A DNA stretch of 64,000 nucleotides, from contig NC_019702.1 of the NCBI RefSeq assembly GCF_000317085.1, positions 1,146,394 through 1,210,393 on the forward strand, in the 5' to 3' direction. A program made the translations under genes and the position numbers. This stretch comes from Synechococcus sp. PCC 7502. Lineage in GTDB: Bacteria > Cyanobacteriota > Cyanobacteriia > Pseudanabaenales > Pseudanabaenaceae. The notes beneath the pieces were generated by a model. It was not told the DNA's origin and did not search any database. It saw only the letters and a program-made list of their open reading frames with translations. This document shows, one piece after another, positions 1 to 9,045 of the stretch; position 1 is the first letter of the stretch, and the number at the start of each line of letters is the position of its first letter.

Positions 1-79
1 CCAATCCTTACCCTCTGAACGCAAAAATGACCCAGCCAAAGAACGTAGGACTTTTTTAGCCCCTCGACTAGATCGGTAG
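1..79 (+). CDS. C-terminal end of an unidentified protein (partial)
   Basis: A reading frame open from the window edge ends with TAG at 77-79. The last residues are charged (KNDPAKERRTFLAPRLDR) and read like a natural protein tail. It would converge on ndhE with a gap of about 23 bases. Only about 25 codons are visible, so no family can be named, and a chance open frame is possible. Confidence 0.3.
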   Translation, partial: QSLPSERKNDPAKERRTFLAPRLDR

Positions 80-102
80 AGAGAAATTAGCTAAAAATCC
101 TA

Positions 103-408
103 TTACCAGCGCAATAAATTAAACTGCTCCATATCAACTGTGTCACGACTACGGTAAATAGATAGAATGATTGCCAAACCAACAGCAGCTTCAGCAGCAG
201 CGATCGCAATCACAAAAGTAGCAAATACCTGTCCTCGAATATTGCCAGAATCTAAAAAATTAGAAAATGCTAACAAATTCAAATTCACGGCATTTAGCAT
301 TAGTTCCACAGACATTAATACCCGTACAGCATTACGACTGGTAATTAGCCCATAGATGCCAATACAAAACAAAGCTGCTGCAATCAGTAAAAATGGTTCT
401 AGAGACAT
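103..408 (-). CDS. ndhE: NAD(P)H-quinone oxidoreductase subunit 4L (NdhE)
   Basis: NdhE is the NuoK-type membrane subunit of thylakoid NDH-1. The complex carries electrons from ferredoxin to plastoquinone in cyclic flow and respiration, and pumps protons. The 101 residues form three membrane helices. Helix 2 carries the family glutamate in the stretch [12 protein letters not shown], and helix 3 has the acidic [10 protein letters not shown] motif. Length and C-terminus are normal for the family. It is last in the ndhI-ndhG-ndhE operon, 35 bases after ndhG. The ATG start at 408 fits the family N-terminus. Confidence 0.96.
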   Translation of the reverse strand: MSLEPFLLIAAALFCIGIYGLITSRNAVRVLMSVELMLNAVNLNLLAFSNFLDSGNIRGQVFATFVIAIAAAEAAVGLAIILSIYRSRDTVDMEQFNLLRW

Positions 409-443
409 AATTTTTATTATTTATAGAAAATACTCGGATAAAT

Positions 444-1046
444 TTAAGGCTTGGTACTAACTAACTGTTCCCGTGGTTTCTCCAGTAGAGATAAGGAATC
501 ATCTTCAGAGATACTAGATTTTATGGTTTCGGGAATAAACTCACGGCGCGCCAACACAATTGCTCCAATTAAAGCTACTAATAGCAGTACAGATGCCAAC
601 TCAAAGGGTAACAAGTAGTCGTAGAAGAAATGTTTAGCGATCGTGACTAAAGTTGAAGTTAAAACAAAGGTAGCAGGCTGGACTGTCCAGTTAGTTGAGG
701 TTAAAGTCACAGCTAACAAGGTAAATAGAGCAATGGAAACTAGAGCGGTAATTGTATTTCTCAAACCACTTAGCTTAAATACAGGATAGTCTTGACGCTT
801 ATTTACAAGCATAATTGCAAATAAAATCAACACATTGACAGCCCCAACATAAATTAAAACTTGAGCAGCTGCCACAAAGTCGGCATTGAGTAACAGATAA
901 AGACCAGCTACACTCACAAATACGCCACCCAATAAAAAGGCTGAATAGACGATGTTAGGTAATAAAACAACACCCATAGCTGCGGCTACTATCATCGCTG
1001 ACAGGATCACTAGTGAAACAGATTGAACTCCATCACTTAAATTCAT
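444..1046 (-). CDS. ndhG: NAD(P)H-quinone oxidoreductase subunit 6 (NdhG)
   Basis: NdhG is the NuoJ-type membrane subunit of NDH-1. The 200-residue protein has about five hydrophobic helices, with the family signature VAAAQVLIYVGAVNVLILFAI near residues 58-78. The C-terminal tail is polar and variable (EDDSLSLLEKPREQL). It starts 11 bases after the ndhI stop, so the two are co-transcribed and probably translationally coupled. It anchors the antiporter-like subunits to the quinone-reducing arm. Confidence 0.96.
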   Translation of the reverse strand: MNLSDGVQSVSLVILSAMIVAAAMGVVLLPNIVYSAFLLGGVFVSVAGLYLLLNADFVAAAQVLIYVGAVNVLILFAIMLVNKRQDYPVFKLSGLRNTITALVSIALFTLLAVTLTSTNWTVQPATFVLTSTLVTIAKHFFYDYLLPFELASVLLLVALIGAIVLARREFIPETIKSSISEDDSLSLLEKPREQLVSTKP

Positions 1047-1057
1047 AGTTCTAATTC

Positions 1058-1639
1058 CTAATTTGTATTGGCTTCGATGATTTCTTCGGGTCTTTGTCCC
1101 GCCCTACGCTCGGTATAGGAGACTTCATGCCCATCCATTACCCCTTTAGGCAAGTATCCCAGTTCACGAATGGGGGTAACTAGAGGGTCTTCGGTAACCT
1201 TGGAGGGTAGTCGTCCTAGAGCCACATTATCAAAATTTAGTTCGTGGCGATCGTAGGTAGATAAATCATATTCCTCGGTCATGGATAGACAATTGGTAGG
1301 GCAGTACTCCACACAGTTACCGCAAAATATACACACGCCGAAGTCAATGCTATAACTTTTTAGTTCTTTTTTCTTAATTTGGGGGTTAAACTCCCAGTCA
1401 ACCACGGGTAAGTTTATGGGGCATACTCGAACACAAACCTCACAGGAAATACATTTATCAAACTCAAAGTGAATACGCCCACGGAAGCGTTCGGAAGGAA
1501 TCAGCTTTTCGTAAGGATACTGCACAGTAATCGGGCGACGGCGCATGTGATCGAAGGTTACAGATAAACCCTGACCAATATATTTAGCTGCTTGTACTGC
1601 TTCTTTGGCATAGTCACCGACCTTATTCAAAAATTTCAT
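1058..1639 (-). CDS. ndhI: NAD(P)H-quinone oxidoreductase subunit I (NdhI), 2x[4Fe-4S]
   Basis: NdhI is the peripheral-arm iron-sulfur subunit of NDH-1 that passes electrons towards plastoquinone. Two CxxCxxCxxxCP cluster motifs are visible, C63/C66/C69/C73 and C103/C106/C109/C113. The N-terminus contains the amphipathic membrane-contact segment common to NdhI, and the length of 193 is normal. It is first of three ndh genes on the minus strand. In most cyanobacteria ndhA lies directly upstream, but here the next 284 bases are non-coding and are followed by a divergent GAF gene. Confidence 0.96.
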   Translation of the reverse strand: MKFLNKVGDYAKEAVQAAKYIGQGLSVTFDHMRRRPITVQYPYEKLIPSERFRGRIHFEFDKCISCEVCVRVCPINLPVVDWEFNPQIKKKELKSYSIDFGVCIFCGNCVEYCPTNCLSMTEEYDLSTYDRHELNFDNVALGRLPSKVTEDPLVTPIRELGYLPKGVMDGHEVSYTERRAGQRPEEIIEANTN

Positions 1640-1929
1640 TTTAGTATTTTCTTGATTAGGCTATTTGGTTAATAAGTTGGCATAAAATGTGAGCGTACTG
1701 TTCTAGTGGTTGTATTGAACCTATTAGACTGGCTCTTAAGTGACATTAATACATTAATATATTACAGCGATCTGAATTTCTATGGTTTTTTACTTTAGAC
1801 TACAAACAATAGTTAATTATCTATAGATTCAAAGCAGATTCACCGCTATTCTTTGCTAAATAACTGACTAATTGACGGAACTTAGTTTTTTACGGTATTT
1901 CTTAAGTTAAATTTTCCACATAGTTGTTT

Positions 1930-2577
1930 ATGATCGACCAGACTGAAGCTAACCTTAGAGCAGAGCAAATAATTGAGACTGAGGGTGTTAAATTAATCGA
2001 TAACCTTTTGGCGATCGGTAATGCTTTATCCACAAGGACAGACCTTCAGGATATTCTCAATCTGATTTTGCTTAAAGCCCGTGAGATTACTTATAGCGAT
2101 GCGGGAAGTTTTTACTTGATTGATCATCGCTTACCCCATCCCGCTATTTGTTTTGAGGTTTCTCAGAATTCTTCCCAGCCTGAACGGTCTTTAGTTGATT
2201 TTGCTGTACCAATGACGAAGCAAACCTTAGTTGGATATGTGGCAATTACGGGAGAGGTCTTAAATATTCCCAATGTCTATGAAATTCCTACGGATGCTCC
2301 CTATCACCATCATCACGCCTTTGATGAAGATATTAGTTATAGGGCATGTTCGGTGGTAGTTTTACCGATGAAAAATGCTGAAGGTTTGGTGTTTGGAGTA
2401 ATGCAGCTAATTAATCGCAAACTTAGTCCAGATATTATTCTTACTCCAGATAATGCCTTGGCAATGACCCAGCCTTACTCGATTTGGGAAGAAAAAATCC
2501 TGAGATCGCTCGTCAGTCAGGCTACTTTATTTGTTGAGCATTATCGCTTATTAAATCCTGAGTCTTCAATACATTAA
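1930..2577 (+). CDS. GAF-domain sensor protein
   Basis: The protein has about 215 residues and a single GAF domain over roughly residues 20-205. The domain shows the order seen in cyanobacterial GAF/HD-GYP proteins: LDDILNL-like helix, SDAGSFYLID, VGYVAITGEVLNIPNVYEI, RACSVVVLPMKN and GVMQLINRK. No output domain follows. A histidine run (HHHHAF) sits where bilin-binding GAFs hold their loop, but there is no obvious chromophore cysteine. A TTG two codons upstream (1924) is in frame, and the ATG at 1930 is preferred. Function is probably small-ligand sensing; the ligand is unknown. Confidence 0.75.
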   Translation: MIDQTEANLRAEQIIETEGVKLIDNLLAIGNALSTRTDLQDILNLILLKAREITYSDAGSFYLIDHRLPHPAICFEVSQNSSQPERSLVDFAVPMTKQTLVGYVAITGEVLNIPNVYEIPTDAPYHHHHAFDEDISYRACSVVVLPMKNAEGLVFGVMQLINRKLSPDIILTPDNALAMTQPYSIWEEKILRSLVSQATLFVEHYRLLNPESSIH

Positions 2578-2713
2578 CTGATAGCTGCCATAGGGTGAGT
2601 TTATAGTTCATCTTGACTTTAGCTGACACTTCACCTGAGGGACACACAAACTCCAAAAGAAATAATGATCCCAGTAGGTGCTGAACACAGCCCCCATGAG
2701 TAATACCAAATCG

Positions 2714-3280
2714 TTAAATACGAGCTACAGATAAAGCCTCTAAAATATAATCCCACCCAACAATCGAAGCAATTACCTCCTGAGTCATAACTTCTAACCT
2801 TTCCCGCATTAATGCACGCAACTGGTCAAGATCTTTTGGCAGTTTCCACCTCAACCCTAATTTGAAATGCTGCCACACTCTTTCAATGGGATTAGTCTCA
2901 GGTGCATGGGCAGGCTGAAATAGCAAAATAATATTTTTAGGAATCTTTAACCGTTTTGCTCTGTGTGCTCCTGCTTGATCCACTTGCATAACGATGATGT
3001 CACCTTGAAAATATGCGCTTACTAAGTTCAGAAATACTTGGAAGCATTCACTATTAAGGTGAGTAAATTCATAGAAAAAGCTTTCCCCTGTTGATGGTTC
3101 TACAATTCGATAGAGGTAAGTTGCCTTAAACTGCCACTGAACTTTACCTTTGGGTTTGACTCCTCTTGCTGTGATCTTCCTTCCACTAATTGTCTTTAAC
3201 CCAATTCGTGTTTCATCTTGACAAAAGAATCTCACTTTGCCATTTAGTCCGATTATATTAATGCCGAACCAGGCAATCAT
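2714..3280 (-). CDS. IS630 transposase, C-terminal DDE part (OrfB)
   Basis: This is the catalytic half of an IS630-type transposase, 188 residues. Key segments are FFCQDETRIGL (first Asp), VMQVDQAGAHRA (second Asp) and the APETNPIERVWQHFK motif (the Glu). It overlaps the end of OrfA by 23 bases in another frame, and its open frame extends upstream of the ATG towards the A-run in OrfA. A fused product by frameshifting is therefore the likely active enzyme, as known for many IS630 members. Confidence 0.9.
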   Translation of the reverse strand: MIAWFGINIIGLNGKVRFFCQDETRIGLKTISGRKITARGVKPKGKVQWQFKATYLYRIVEPSTGESFFYEFTHLNSECFQVFLNLVSAYFQGDIIVMQVDQAGAHRAKRLKIPKNIILLFQPAHAPETNPIERVWQHFKLGLRWKLPKDLDQLRALMRERLEVMTQEVIASIVGWDYILEALSVARI

Positions 3281-3782
3281 GCTTATAATACTGGCAAGGT
3301 TTTTTATATGCTTCTACTTGCTCTTCTGACTTTCCTGCGCTGACTGGACGTGTCACTTTCGGTCTGGCTTTCAGCCGATATCGGACTAGATGATGCACAG
3401 TTTTATAGTTTGATTTGATTCCTAATTGGTTCTCTAACCATTGGCAGATCTGCCCATAACTTTCAAAGCCTTCTGCTTCTTCCAGCTTTTTTATCAATGC
3501 TTTCTGCGCCCATTGTGGAATACTCTGTTTTCGCCCTGTTCTAGGTTTATGTCCTAATAGTCCTACTATTCCCCCTTTGCGATAATTCCCTAACCAATCT
3601 TGCAATGTAACTCGATGCCGTCCCAGTATTGTCGATGCTGTCTGGATTGTGCTTGCTTGTTTTGTTTTTAACAGATACAGCATCTGAATTCTTTCTTTAT
3701 CTGATGCGGTCTTTTGCACTCTCAGCATATGTTTTAGCTCTTCTTCACTTTCTTTGATCTCTAATTTGTATACTCCTGCCAT
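3258..3782 (-). CDS. IS630 transposase, N-terminal DNA-binding part (OrfA)
   Basis: The 174-residue protein has two helix-turn-helix units, with ASTIQTASTILGRHRVTLQDW around residues 42-62 and a second winged-helix-like part ending in VHHLVRYRLKARPKVTRP. This is typical of the IS630 paired-type DNA-binding region that recognises the terminal repeats. Near its end, the coding strand has a run of six A after GCATAT. To enter the OrfB frame the run must be read as five or eight A. Copy 2 has seven, so neither copy encodes the fusion directly. Confidence 0.88.
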   Translation of the reverse strand: MAGVYKLEIKESEEELKHMLRVQKTASDKERIQMLYLLKTKQASTIQTASTILGRHRVTLQDWLGNYRKGGIVGLLGHKPRTGRKQSIPQWAQKALIKKLEEAEGFESYGQICQWLENQLGIKSNYKTVHHLVRYRLKARPKVTRPVSAGKSEEQVEAYKKPCQYYKHDCLVRH

Positions 3783-3936
3783 TTTTTTCTTTGAACTCGG
3801 TTTATATATTTATACCATCTGTAGCCTATACTCTTCGATTTGGTATAACATCAAAATTGGATTCATGATTAGTTTATAAATCCTTTAATGGAAAATTACA
3901 GGTTAATCGCAATAGCTTGATAGCGGATAAATTGTC

Positions 3937-5220
3937 CTAAGCTAAGGCGGGAATTTTAGTGGCTGTATATAAGTTTGGATAAAGCGGAAAGTGATCGCAC
4001 AGAGTAGCTACCCTTTGTTTACATTTTGCTTCGATATTTTGATCTTCAGGATTGAGTAGGCGATCGGCAATAATATCGGCAACTTCCCTAAAGTCTTCTA
4101 CCCCTAATCCCCGTGTGGTCATTGCTGGCGCACCTAAACGCAAGCCACTGGTAACAAAAGGTGAAGCAGTATCAAAGGGAACTGTATTTTTATTGGCAGT
4201 AATATTGACATCACTAACTAGCTGGTCAGCCACCTTACCAGTCATATTAATCGATCGCAAATCTACCAAAATCAAATGATTATCCGTACCATTGGAAACC
4301 AGCTTAAAGCCTCGTTCCTGTAAGCGTTCTCCCAGAGCTTTAGCATTAGCAATTACTTGCCCAGAGTAAGTTTTAAATTCTGGTTGTAAAGCCTCACCAA
4401 AAGCCACAGCCTTGGCAGCAATTACATGTTCTAAGGGTCCACCTTGGGTGCCGGGGAACACAGCCTTATCAAACTTTTTACCCAATTCCAGATCACGGGT
4501 TAAAATCAAACCACCACGAGGTCCACGCAGGGTTTTGTGAGTTGTAGTCGTAACCACATCACAGTAAGGAATGGGGCTAGGGTGATGTCCGGTGGCAACC
4601 AGTCCCGCAATATGAGCAATATCTGCCATTAGGTATGCCCCAATTTCATCGGCGATCGCTCTGAATTTATCAAAGTAAATTGTCCGAGGATAGGCAGAAT
4701 AACCGCAAATTAAGAGCTTAGGTTTATGCAAAAGAGCCTGTTCACGAATTAAGTCATAGTCAAGCTGCTCAGTTGTGGGACTAACACCATAGCTTGCTAC
4801 CTTAAACCATTTACCTGATACATTTACTGGAGAGCCGTGGGTGAGATGTCCACCGTGGGACAAGTCCATTCCCATGATTGTATCGCCCGGTTCTAGTAGG
4901 GATAGGAAGACAGCAAAGTTAGCCTGCGCTCCCGAATGGGGTTGAACATTGGCATGGGCTGCCCCAAATAATTCCTTTGCCCGATCAATGGCGATCGCTT
5001 CAATTTCATCAACAAATTCACAACCACCATAGTAACGCTTGCTGGGTAAACCTTCAGCGTACTTATTGGTTAAAACTGATCCCTGTGCTGCCATCACTGC
5101 GGGCGAGGCAAAGTTTTCACTGGCAATCAATTCAATATTATTACGTTGTCTATGTAATTCCTTGCCAATAATTAAAGCGATGGTAGGGTCGGTATTACTC
5201 AAAAGTCCTAAATCTGACAC
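3937..5220 (-). CDS. glyA: Serine hydroxymethyltransferase
   Basis: GlyA interconverts serine and glycine with tetrahydrofolate. It supplies one-carbon units and, in cyanobacteria, also serves photorespiratory glycine metabolism. The 427-residue PLP enzyme has the lysine motif [14 protein letters not shown] with K229, the ENFASP segment and the PHSGAQAN loop. The start is GTG, supported by AGGAG seven bases upstream and by the conserved N-terminus. It is transcribed alone: the neighbour aroF lies 54 bases upstream on the same strand without an obvious terminator, so readthrough is possible. Confidence 0.97.
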   Translation of the reverse strand: MSDLGLLSNTDPTIALIIGKELHRQRNNIELIASENFASPAVMAAQGSVLTNKYAEGLPSKRYYGGCEFVDEIEAIAIDRAKELFGAAHANVQPHSGAQANFAVFLSLLEPGDTIMGMDLSHGGHLTHGSPVNVSGKWFKVASYGVSPTTEQLDYDLIREQALLHKPKLLICGYSAYPRTIYFDKFRAIADEIGAYLMADIAHIAGLVATGHHPSPIPYCDVVTTTTHKTLRGPRGGLILTRDLELGKKFDKAVFPGTQGGPLEHVIAAKAVAFGEALQPEFKTYSGQVIANAKALGERLQERGFKLVSNGTDNHLILVDLRSINMTGKVADQLVSDVNITANKNTVPFDTASPFVTSGLRLGAPAMTTRGLGVEDFREVADIIADRLLNPEDQNIEAKCKQRVATLCDHFPLYPNLYTATKIPALA

Positions 5221-5274
5221 AGTTGTCTCCTAATTCTTTAAAAAATTTCCCCAAAACCTTGACATGATTCTAAC

Positions 5275-6333
5275 CTAGGCGATCACCACGGGTTTTTCCG
5301 CAGAGCGTCCTACTACCTTTGCCATCACATTGATCTCTTTCATTAATTGATCGAATTGCTCAGGAGTCAAAGATTGAGGTCCATCGGATAGAGCTTTTTT
5401 AGGGTTAGGGTGAACTTCAATCATCAAGGAGTCTGTCCCTGCGGCGATCGAAGCTAAACACATGGAAGGTACATAATCTGACCACCCAGTACCGTGACTA
5501 GGATCAATCATGATCGGTAAGTGCGTAAGCTTGCGTAAAACTGGAATACAGGAAATATCAAGGGTATTACGGGTATATTGGCGATCGTAGGTGCGAATGC
5601 CTCGTTCACAGAGAATGACATTAGGATTACCTGCTGCCAAAATATATTCTGCTGCCATTAACCAATCCTCAATGGTTGCTGACATACCCCGTTTCAGTAA
5701 CACGGGCTTGTTTTGCTTGCCAATTTGTTTAAGTAGGGAAAAGTTTTGCATATTGCGCGCCCCAACTTGAAGAACATCGGCGACTTCAGCAATTTTATCA
5801 ATGTCTGGGGTATCCATAACTTCGGTGATAATTCCTAGACCTGAGGCTTTTCTGGCTGCAGCTAATAAAGACAATGCACTTTCACCATGTCCTTGGAAGG
5901 CGTAGGGAGAAGTACGGGGCTTGTAAGCTCCACCTCTAAGGAAATGTGCGCCTGCAGCTTTAACTCGTAGGGCAACGTTAACAATCATTTCTTCGTTTTC
6001 GACAGAGCAGGGTCCAGCCGTAATTACTAAAGGATGAGCTTCACCGAAATAGATATCACCGTTTGGGGTTGGGACTTTAATTTCACTTGCCTCGTTTTGG
6101 CGGTAGGCACGGCTGGCACGCTTAAAGGGTTGTTCTACTCTTAAGACTGACTCAATCCAAGGGCTAACTTCTTCAATACGATAGGGATCAAGTTCGGCAG
6201 TTTCTCCAACTAAACCCAAAACCACTTTATGTTTGCCTACGATTTTCTCTGGAGTCAATCCCCAAGTCTCTAGCTCAGAGCAGACACGGTTAACTTCAAC
6301 TTCAGGCGTACCGATCTTCATTACTACAATCAT
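5275..6333 (-). CDS. aroF: 3-deoxy-7-phosphoheptulonate synthase (AroF-type DAHP synthase)
   Basis: This enzyme condenses phosphoenolpyruvate and erythrose 4-phosphate, the first step of the shikimate pathway. An N-terminal regulatory ferredoxin-like domain (about residues 1-70) precedes the catalytic barrel. The barrel shows ITAGPCSVEN, LRGGAYKPRTSPY, QVGARNMQNF, LLKRGMSAT, CERGIRTYD and DPSHGTG. The 352 residues match the short (class I-beta) bacterial enzymes, whose N-terminal domain gives feedback control by aromatic amino acids. The first ATG is used; a second ATG four codons later is also possible. Confidence 0.96.
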   Translation of the reverse strand: MIVVMKIGTPEVEVNRVCSELETWGLTPEKIVGKHKVVLGLVGETAELDPYRIEEVSPWIESVLRVEQPFKRASRAYRQNEASEIKVPTPNGDIYFGEAHPLVITAGPCSVENEEMIVNVALRVKAAGAHFLRGGAYKPRTSPYAFQGHGESALSLLAAARKASGLGIITEVMDTPDIDKIAEVADVLQVGARNMQNFSLLKQIGKQNKPVLLKRGMSATIEDWLMAAEYILAAGNPNVILCERGIRTYDRQYTRNTLDISCIPVLRKLTHLPIMIDPSHGTGWSDYVPSMCLASIAAGTDSLMIEVHPNPKKALSDGPQSLTPEQFDQLMKEINVMAKVVGRSAEKPVVIA

Positions 6334-6386
6334 GCCAATACCTCAAATGGTTTTTAAAGATTTCTATCAAGATTCATAAGTGAATT

Positions 6387-6845
6387 CTAATCAGGTTTTT
6401 GGGAAGATAGCTTTTCTGCTCTTTGTGCTTTCCAAGCTTCACGTAAGTAACCAAAATTTTGCTTAAACTCTTGCCAGCCCCACCAATGTCCTTCACGATT
6501 TTCGTCCCAAGAGGCAGAGAGGGCTCCATAGCTTAATCCCAACACTCCTATACCTAAAAACAGCATACTTACTAAGACTACGGCAGAATTAGGTAGGTCT
6601 GCCCATTTCTTCACAACAATAATATAACTAGCTATAAATGTCAGAAACCCCAAGGAGGTAGGAATTCCACAAAAGAGGGCAGCTCTTCTAACTAAGCGAC
6701 GATTAACCTCTGGGGGAATGGAGTTGGCAGCAGCAGGTTGTTCTGGCTTTTGACTAGATTTGATTACAGGCGATCGCCCTTGAATCTTATTATTTTTAGG
6801 TTTTTTACCCGAATTTGGTTCAAAGGGAATCTCTGACCTGCTCAC
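6387..6845 (-). CDS. PAM68-like photosystem II assembly protein
   Basis: PAM68 proteins help insert chlorophyll-binding subunits during photosystem II assembly in the thylakoid membrane. The 152-residue protein has a basic, disordered N-terminus and two membrane helices at about residues 58-76 and 84-105. A conserved tail follows (SASWDENREGHWWGWQEFK, then NFGYLREAWK). It starts five bases after the rpsO stop, so the two are one transcript. The pairing with rpsO recurs in cyanobacteria to my knowledge. Confidence 0.88.
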   Translation of the reverse strand: MSRSEIPFEPNSGKKPKNNKIQGRSPVIKSSQKPEQPAAANSIPPEVNRRLVRRAALFCGIPTSLGFLTFIASYIIVVKKWADLPNSAVVLVSMLFLGIGVLGLSYGALSASWDENREGHWWGWQEFKQNFGYLREAWKAQRAEKLSSQKPD

Positions 6846-6850
6846 TTTGT

Positions 6851-7120
6851 TTAACCCCGTACTCCTAGGCGTTGAATTAATTCTTTATAATCAGTCTGAC
6901 TACCTTGCTTGATGTAAGCCAAGAGCCTTTTTCTTTGTCCAATGAGTTTTAACAAACTGCGGCGGGAGGAAAAGTCCTTAGAGTGGGCTTTAAGGTGAGT
7001 ACTTAACTGATTAATTCGTTCTGTTAACATCGCTACTTGAACCTGAGAAGAGCCAGTATCAGTAGGATGAATTTGGTAGGAGCTTAGCAGCTCTTGTTTA
7101 CGCTCTTGTAGCAATGCCAT
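6851..7120 (-). CDS. rpsO: 30S ribosomal protein S15
   Basis: S15 binds the central domain of 16S rRNA and contacts 23S rRNA in a bridge. The 89 residues have the family order: SSQVQVAMLTERINQLSTHL, then DFSSRRSLLKLIGQRKRLLAYI. Length is exact for the family. It is cotranscribed with the PAM68-like gene. S15 commonly autoregulates through its leader, but no leader structure was established here. Confidence 0.97.
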   Translation of the reverse strand: MALLQERKQELLSSYQIHPTDTGSSQVQVAMLTERINQLSTHLKAHSKDFSSRRSLLKLIGQRKRLLAYIKQGSQTDYKELIQRLGVRG

Positions 7121-7232
7121 CTTAATATATTCTAGGTAGTACTTAAAAGTTTAGAGTAGACTAGCTTATCATATTTTGCCAAAAAGCTGGTACAGCCAAT
7201 CCAAACATTTGTGCAGAGTTTATAGAGTTGGT

Positions 7233-7355
7233 CTAATGGGCAGAGCCATTACCGTGATACTTATCAGAATCATAGAAACCGTTACGGGTACCAAAAAATA
7301 AGCAAGCGATAGAGAAGACTACAGTTAAACCGATTAAAAGTAATTTGAAATCCAT
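7233..7355 (-). CDS. Small single-helix membrane protein (40 residues)
   Basis: This open frame runs from ATG at 7355 to TAG at 7233. It encodes one membrane helix (about residues 4-21, LLLIGLTVVFSIACLFFG) and then a soluble tail, RNGFYDSDKYHGNGSAH. The helix followed by GxRNGFYD loosely resembles small photosynthetic subunits such as PetN, but it is longer and I do not assign it to one. The strongly biased tail, neat start and stop, and isolation between rpsO and cruG argue that it is a real gene, possibly a thylakoid-complex small subunit. Flanks 7121-7232 and 7356-7470 show nothing else. Confidence 0.65.
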   Translation of the reverse strand: MDFKLLLIGLTVVFSIACLFFGTRNGFYDSDKYHGNGSAH

Positions 7356-7470
7356 GATTATTATTTAGTTATTCAGATTATCTTAATTTTAATTATCTAC
7401 CTAATATGAATCGTAGCATTTGATATCTGGGGGCAATTATTTAATTCTGCTTAAGTTTTTACCTAAATTC

Positions 7471-8640
7471 TTAAGAATTACCATAAACCCTACCTCGCCA
7501 CTGTTTAGGCTTAGTTAAAGCCGATAGCCATATTCTGAGAACGGCAACAGGATCCGCGAAGGGAGACAGCCAAAACATAAATCCCAACTCGGTATAACTA
7601 CTACGAATTCCACCAACTAACAAGAATCTGATCAAAACTAAAAATCCATTGAGCCATAGCAAAGACTGGGTAAAGATATTTAATTCCAGATCGAAATAGA
7701 CTAAGCCTAATATTAAACCTAAAAATAATGGGATCGGTAGGCACTGGACGGCAAATAGTAATAAACAATCTCCTAGGGTTTGAATTGAGGTAGTTGCATC
7801 TTTTAAGTCTAGCGATCGCCCCCATTCCGTCCATGTTTCTGCCATTGAGGTGTACATCCTAACTTGAATTAAATTAGCACCATCTAAAAATCCCACCTTT
7901 GCACCCTGCTGGGCTGCCGATCGCACAAGGGTGACATCATCACAAAAAGAGGATTTAGCTAATTCATAGCCTTGAATTTTTTCCAGAATTGCTCGCCGTG
8001 ATAAAAAGCATTGACCATTTGCCATGATCCGCTCTTGACTAAATTGTTGGCGATCGCCAGTGGCACCAAACCGAAAAATTAAGGTTACAAGTAAAGCAGG
8101 TTGTAGCCATTGTTCGCCAATAGTTTTCAGAATAAATTTGGGTGAAAGGGATACCATGTCATAGTTTTCAGCGATCGCTTTTTGGACTAAACTTTGGACT
8201 AAACCCACTTGAGGCTGAGTATCCGCATCTATACCCAATATCCATTCACTGTCAGGATCGGAATTTAAGAAGCCCGTATGTAATGCCCAAGGTCTGCCTA
8301 CCCAACCCTGGGGTAACGGATCATCGGTAATTAAGCGTAGTTTAATTGGATAGTTCTCTTGGATTTCTTTGACATATTCAGGCGTACCATCTTGGGATCG
8401 ACTATCGACAATAATAATTTCATGAACTCCTTGCTGCGATCGCAAACCTTCCAAACAATAGGGCAGTCGCAGTCTTTCATTTAAGGTGGGGATTACAATA
8501 GTAACTTTTGCACTACTAATACTTCCATCTTCAACTGGGACTAACGCAGGAATCCGACTAGGGGCTGTACTTAAACGACGGAGCAGAATTAACACAAAAG
8601 GAACTTGGAAAACTAAAACCGATAACCACAAAAAATTCAT
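7471..8640 (-). CDS. cruG: Family 2 glycosyltransferase, CruG-like (carotenoid 2'-O-glycosyltransferase)
   Basis: CruG-type enzymes attach the sugar to the 2'-hydroxyl of myxol-type carotenoids in cyanobacterial membranes. An N-terminal membrane helix (residues 2-20) is followed by a GT2 catalytic domain. It shows VTIVIPTLNERLRLP, IIVDSRSQDGT, the metal-binding GIDADTQPQ and the acceptor-side CDDVTLV. The C-terminus has several more helices (about 290-370). The 389 residues fit CruG. No other carotenoid gene lies nearby, so substrate assignment rests on sequence resemblance. Confidence 0.78.
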   Translation of the reverse strand: MNFLWLSVLVFQVPFVLILLRRLSTAPSRIPALVPVEDGSISSAKVTIVIPTLNERLRLPYCLEGLRSQQGVHEIIIVDSRSQDGTPEYVKEIQENYPIKLRLITDDPLPQGWVGRPWALHTGFLNSDPDSEWILGIDADTQPQVGLVQSLVQKAIAENYDMVSLSPKFILKTIGEQWLQPALLVTLIFRFGATGDRQQFSQERIMANGQCFLSRRAILEKIQGYELAKSSFCDDVTLVRSAAQQGAKVGFLDGANLIQVRMYTSMAETWTEWGRSLDLKDATTSIQTLGDCLLLFAVQCLPIPLFLGLILGLVYFDLELNIFTQSLLWLNGFLVLIRFLLVGGIRSSYTELGFMFWLSPFADPVAVLRIWLSALTKPKQWRGRVYGNS

Positions 8641-9045
8641 GTTTGGTAAATAATGCTACTAGCTTGCTATGCCGAATCTAAACCTATCACATCAGGCTGA
8701 CAACATAATCATCACAAGAGCCTAAGCATCATAATTCTGTGTACCCAAATATGTAGTGTCATGATTACCCGAAATACCGACTTCAAATAACGGGGATTAG
8801 AGCTATGGGAAAGGTCGTAATATTTGCCAAACTAAATAGATGAAAACCCCAATATTTCTAATTGGTCTTGGGTAGAGTAAAAACTACTAATACTAAAAGT
8901 CCTGTTACCAAATCTCAGGCGGCGTTAAGCACAAAGTTTGATGGTAATACAGCCTGTTTCATGACTGAGGGATACGTTGAGATGTGGGGCGCAGCCTTTA
9001 CTTGGTAAATTTGAGTGCGTAAATCCTAATTCGTTGACTAAGATA
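8641..9045. other. Intergenic region, nothing recognised
   Basis: About 400 bases lie between the divergent start side of cruG and the end of the coiled-coil gene. I see only very short open frames (12 codons or fewer), no tRNA-like fold, no convincing terminator and no gene remnant on either strand. Confidence 0.5.

Larger units (their letters stand above)
2706..3843 (-). mobile_element. IS630-family insertion sequence, copy 1 (complete)
   Basis: This is an 1138-bp element bounded by imperfect inverted repeats. Both ends begin CCAAATCG, and CTACAGAT recurs about 20 bases inward at each end. It is flanked by TA (2704-2705 and 3844-3845), as expected for IS630/Tc1-mariner insertion. It carries two overlapping transposase frames. 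A second, 3'-truncated copy lies at 30144-31211, nearly identical in sequence, so transposition was recent. Confidence 0.93.

Noticed and set aside
8950-8970. CAGCCTGTTTCATGAC as a trace of the IS5 end
   Set aside because: Only about 13 bases agree with the IS5 terminal repeat and nothing further matches, so chance is likely.
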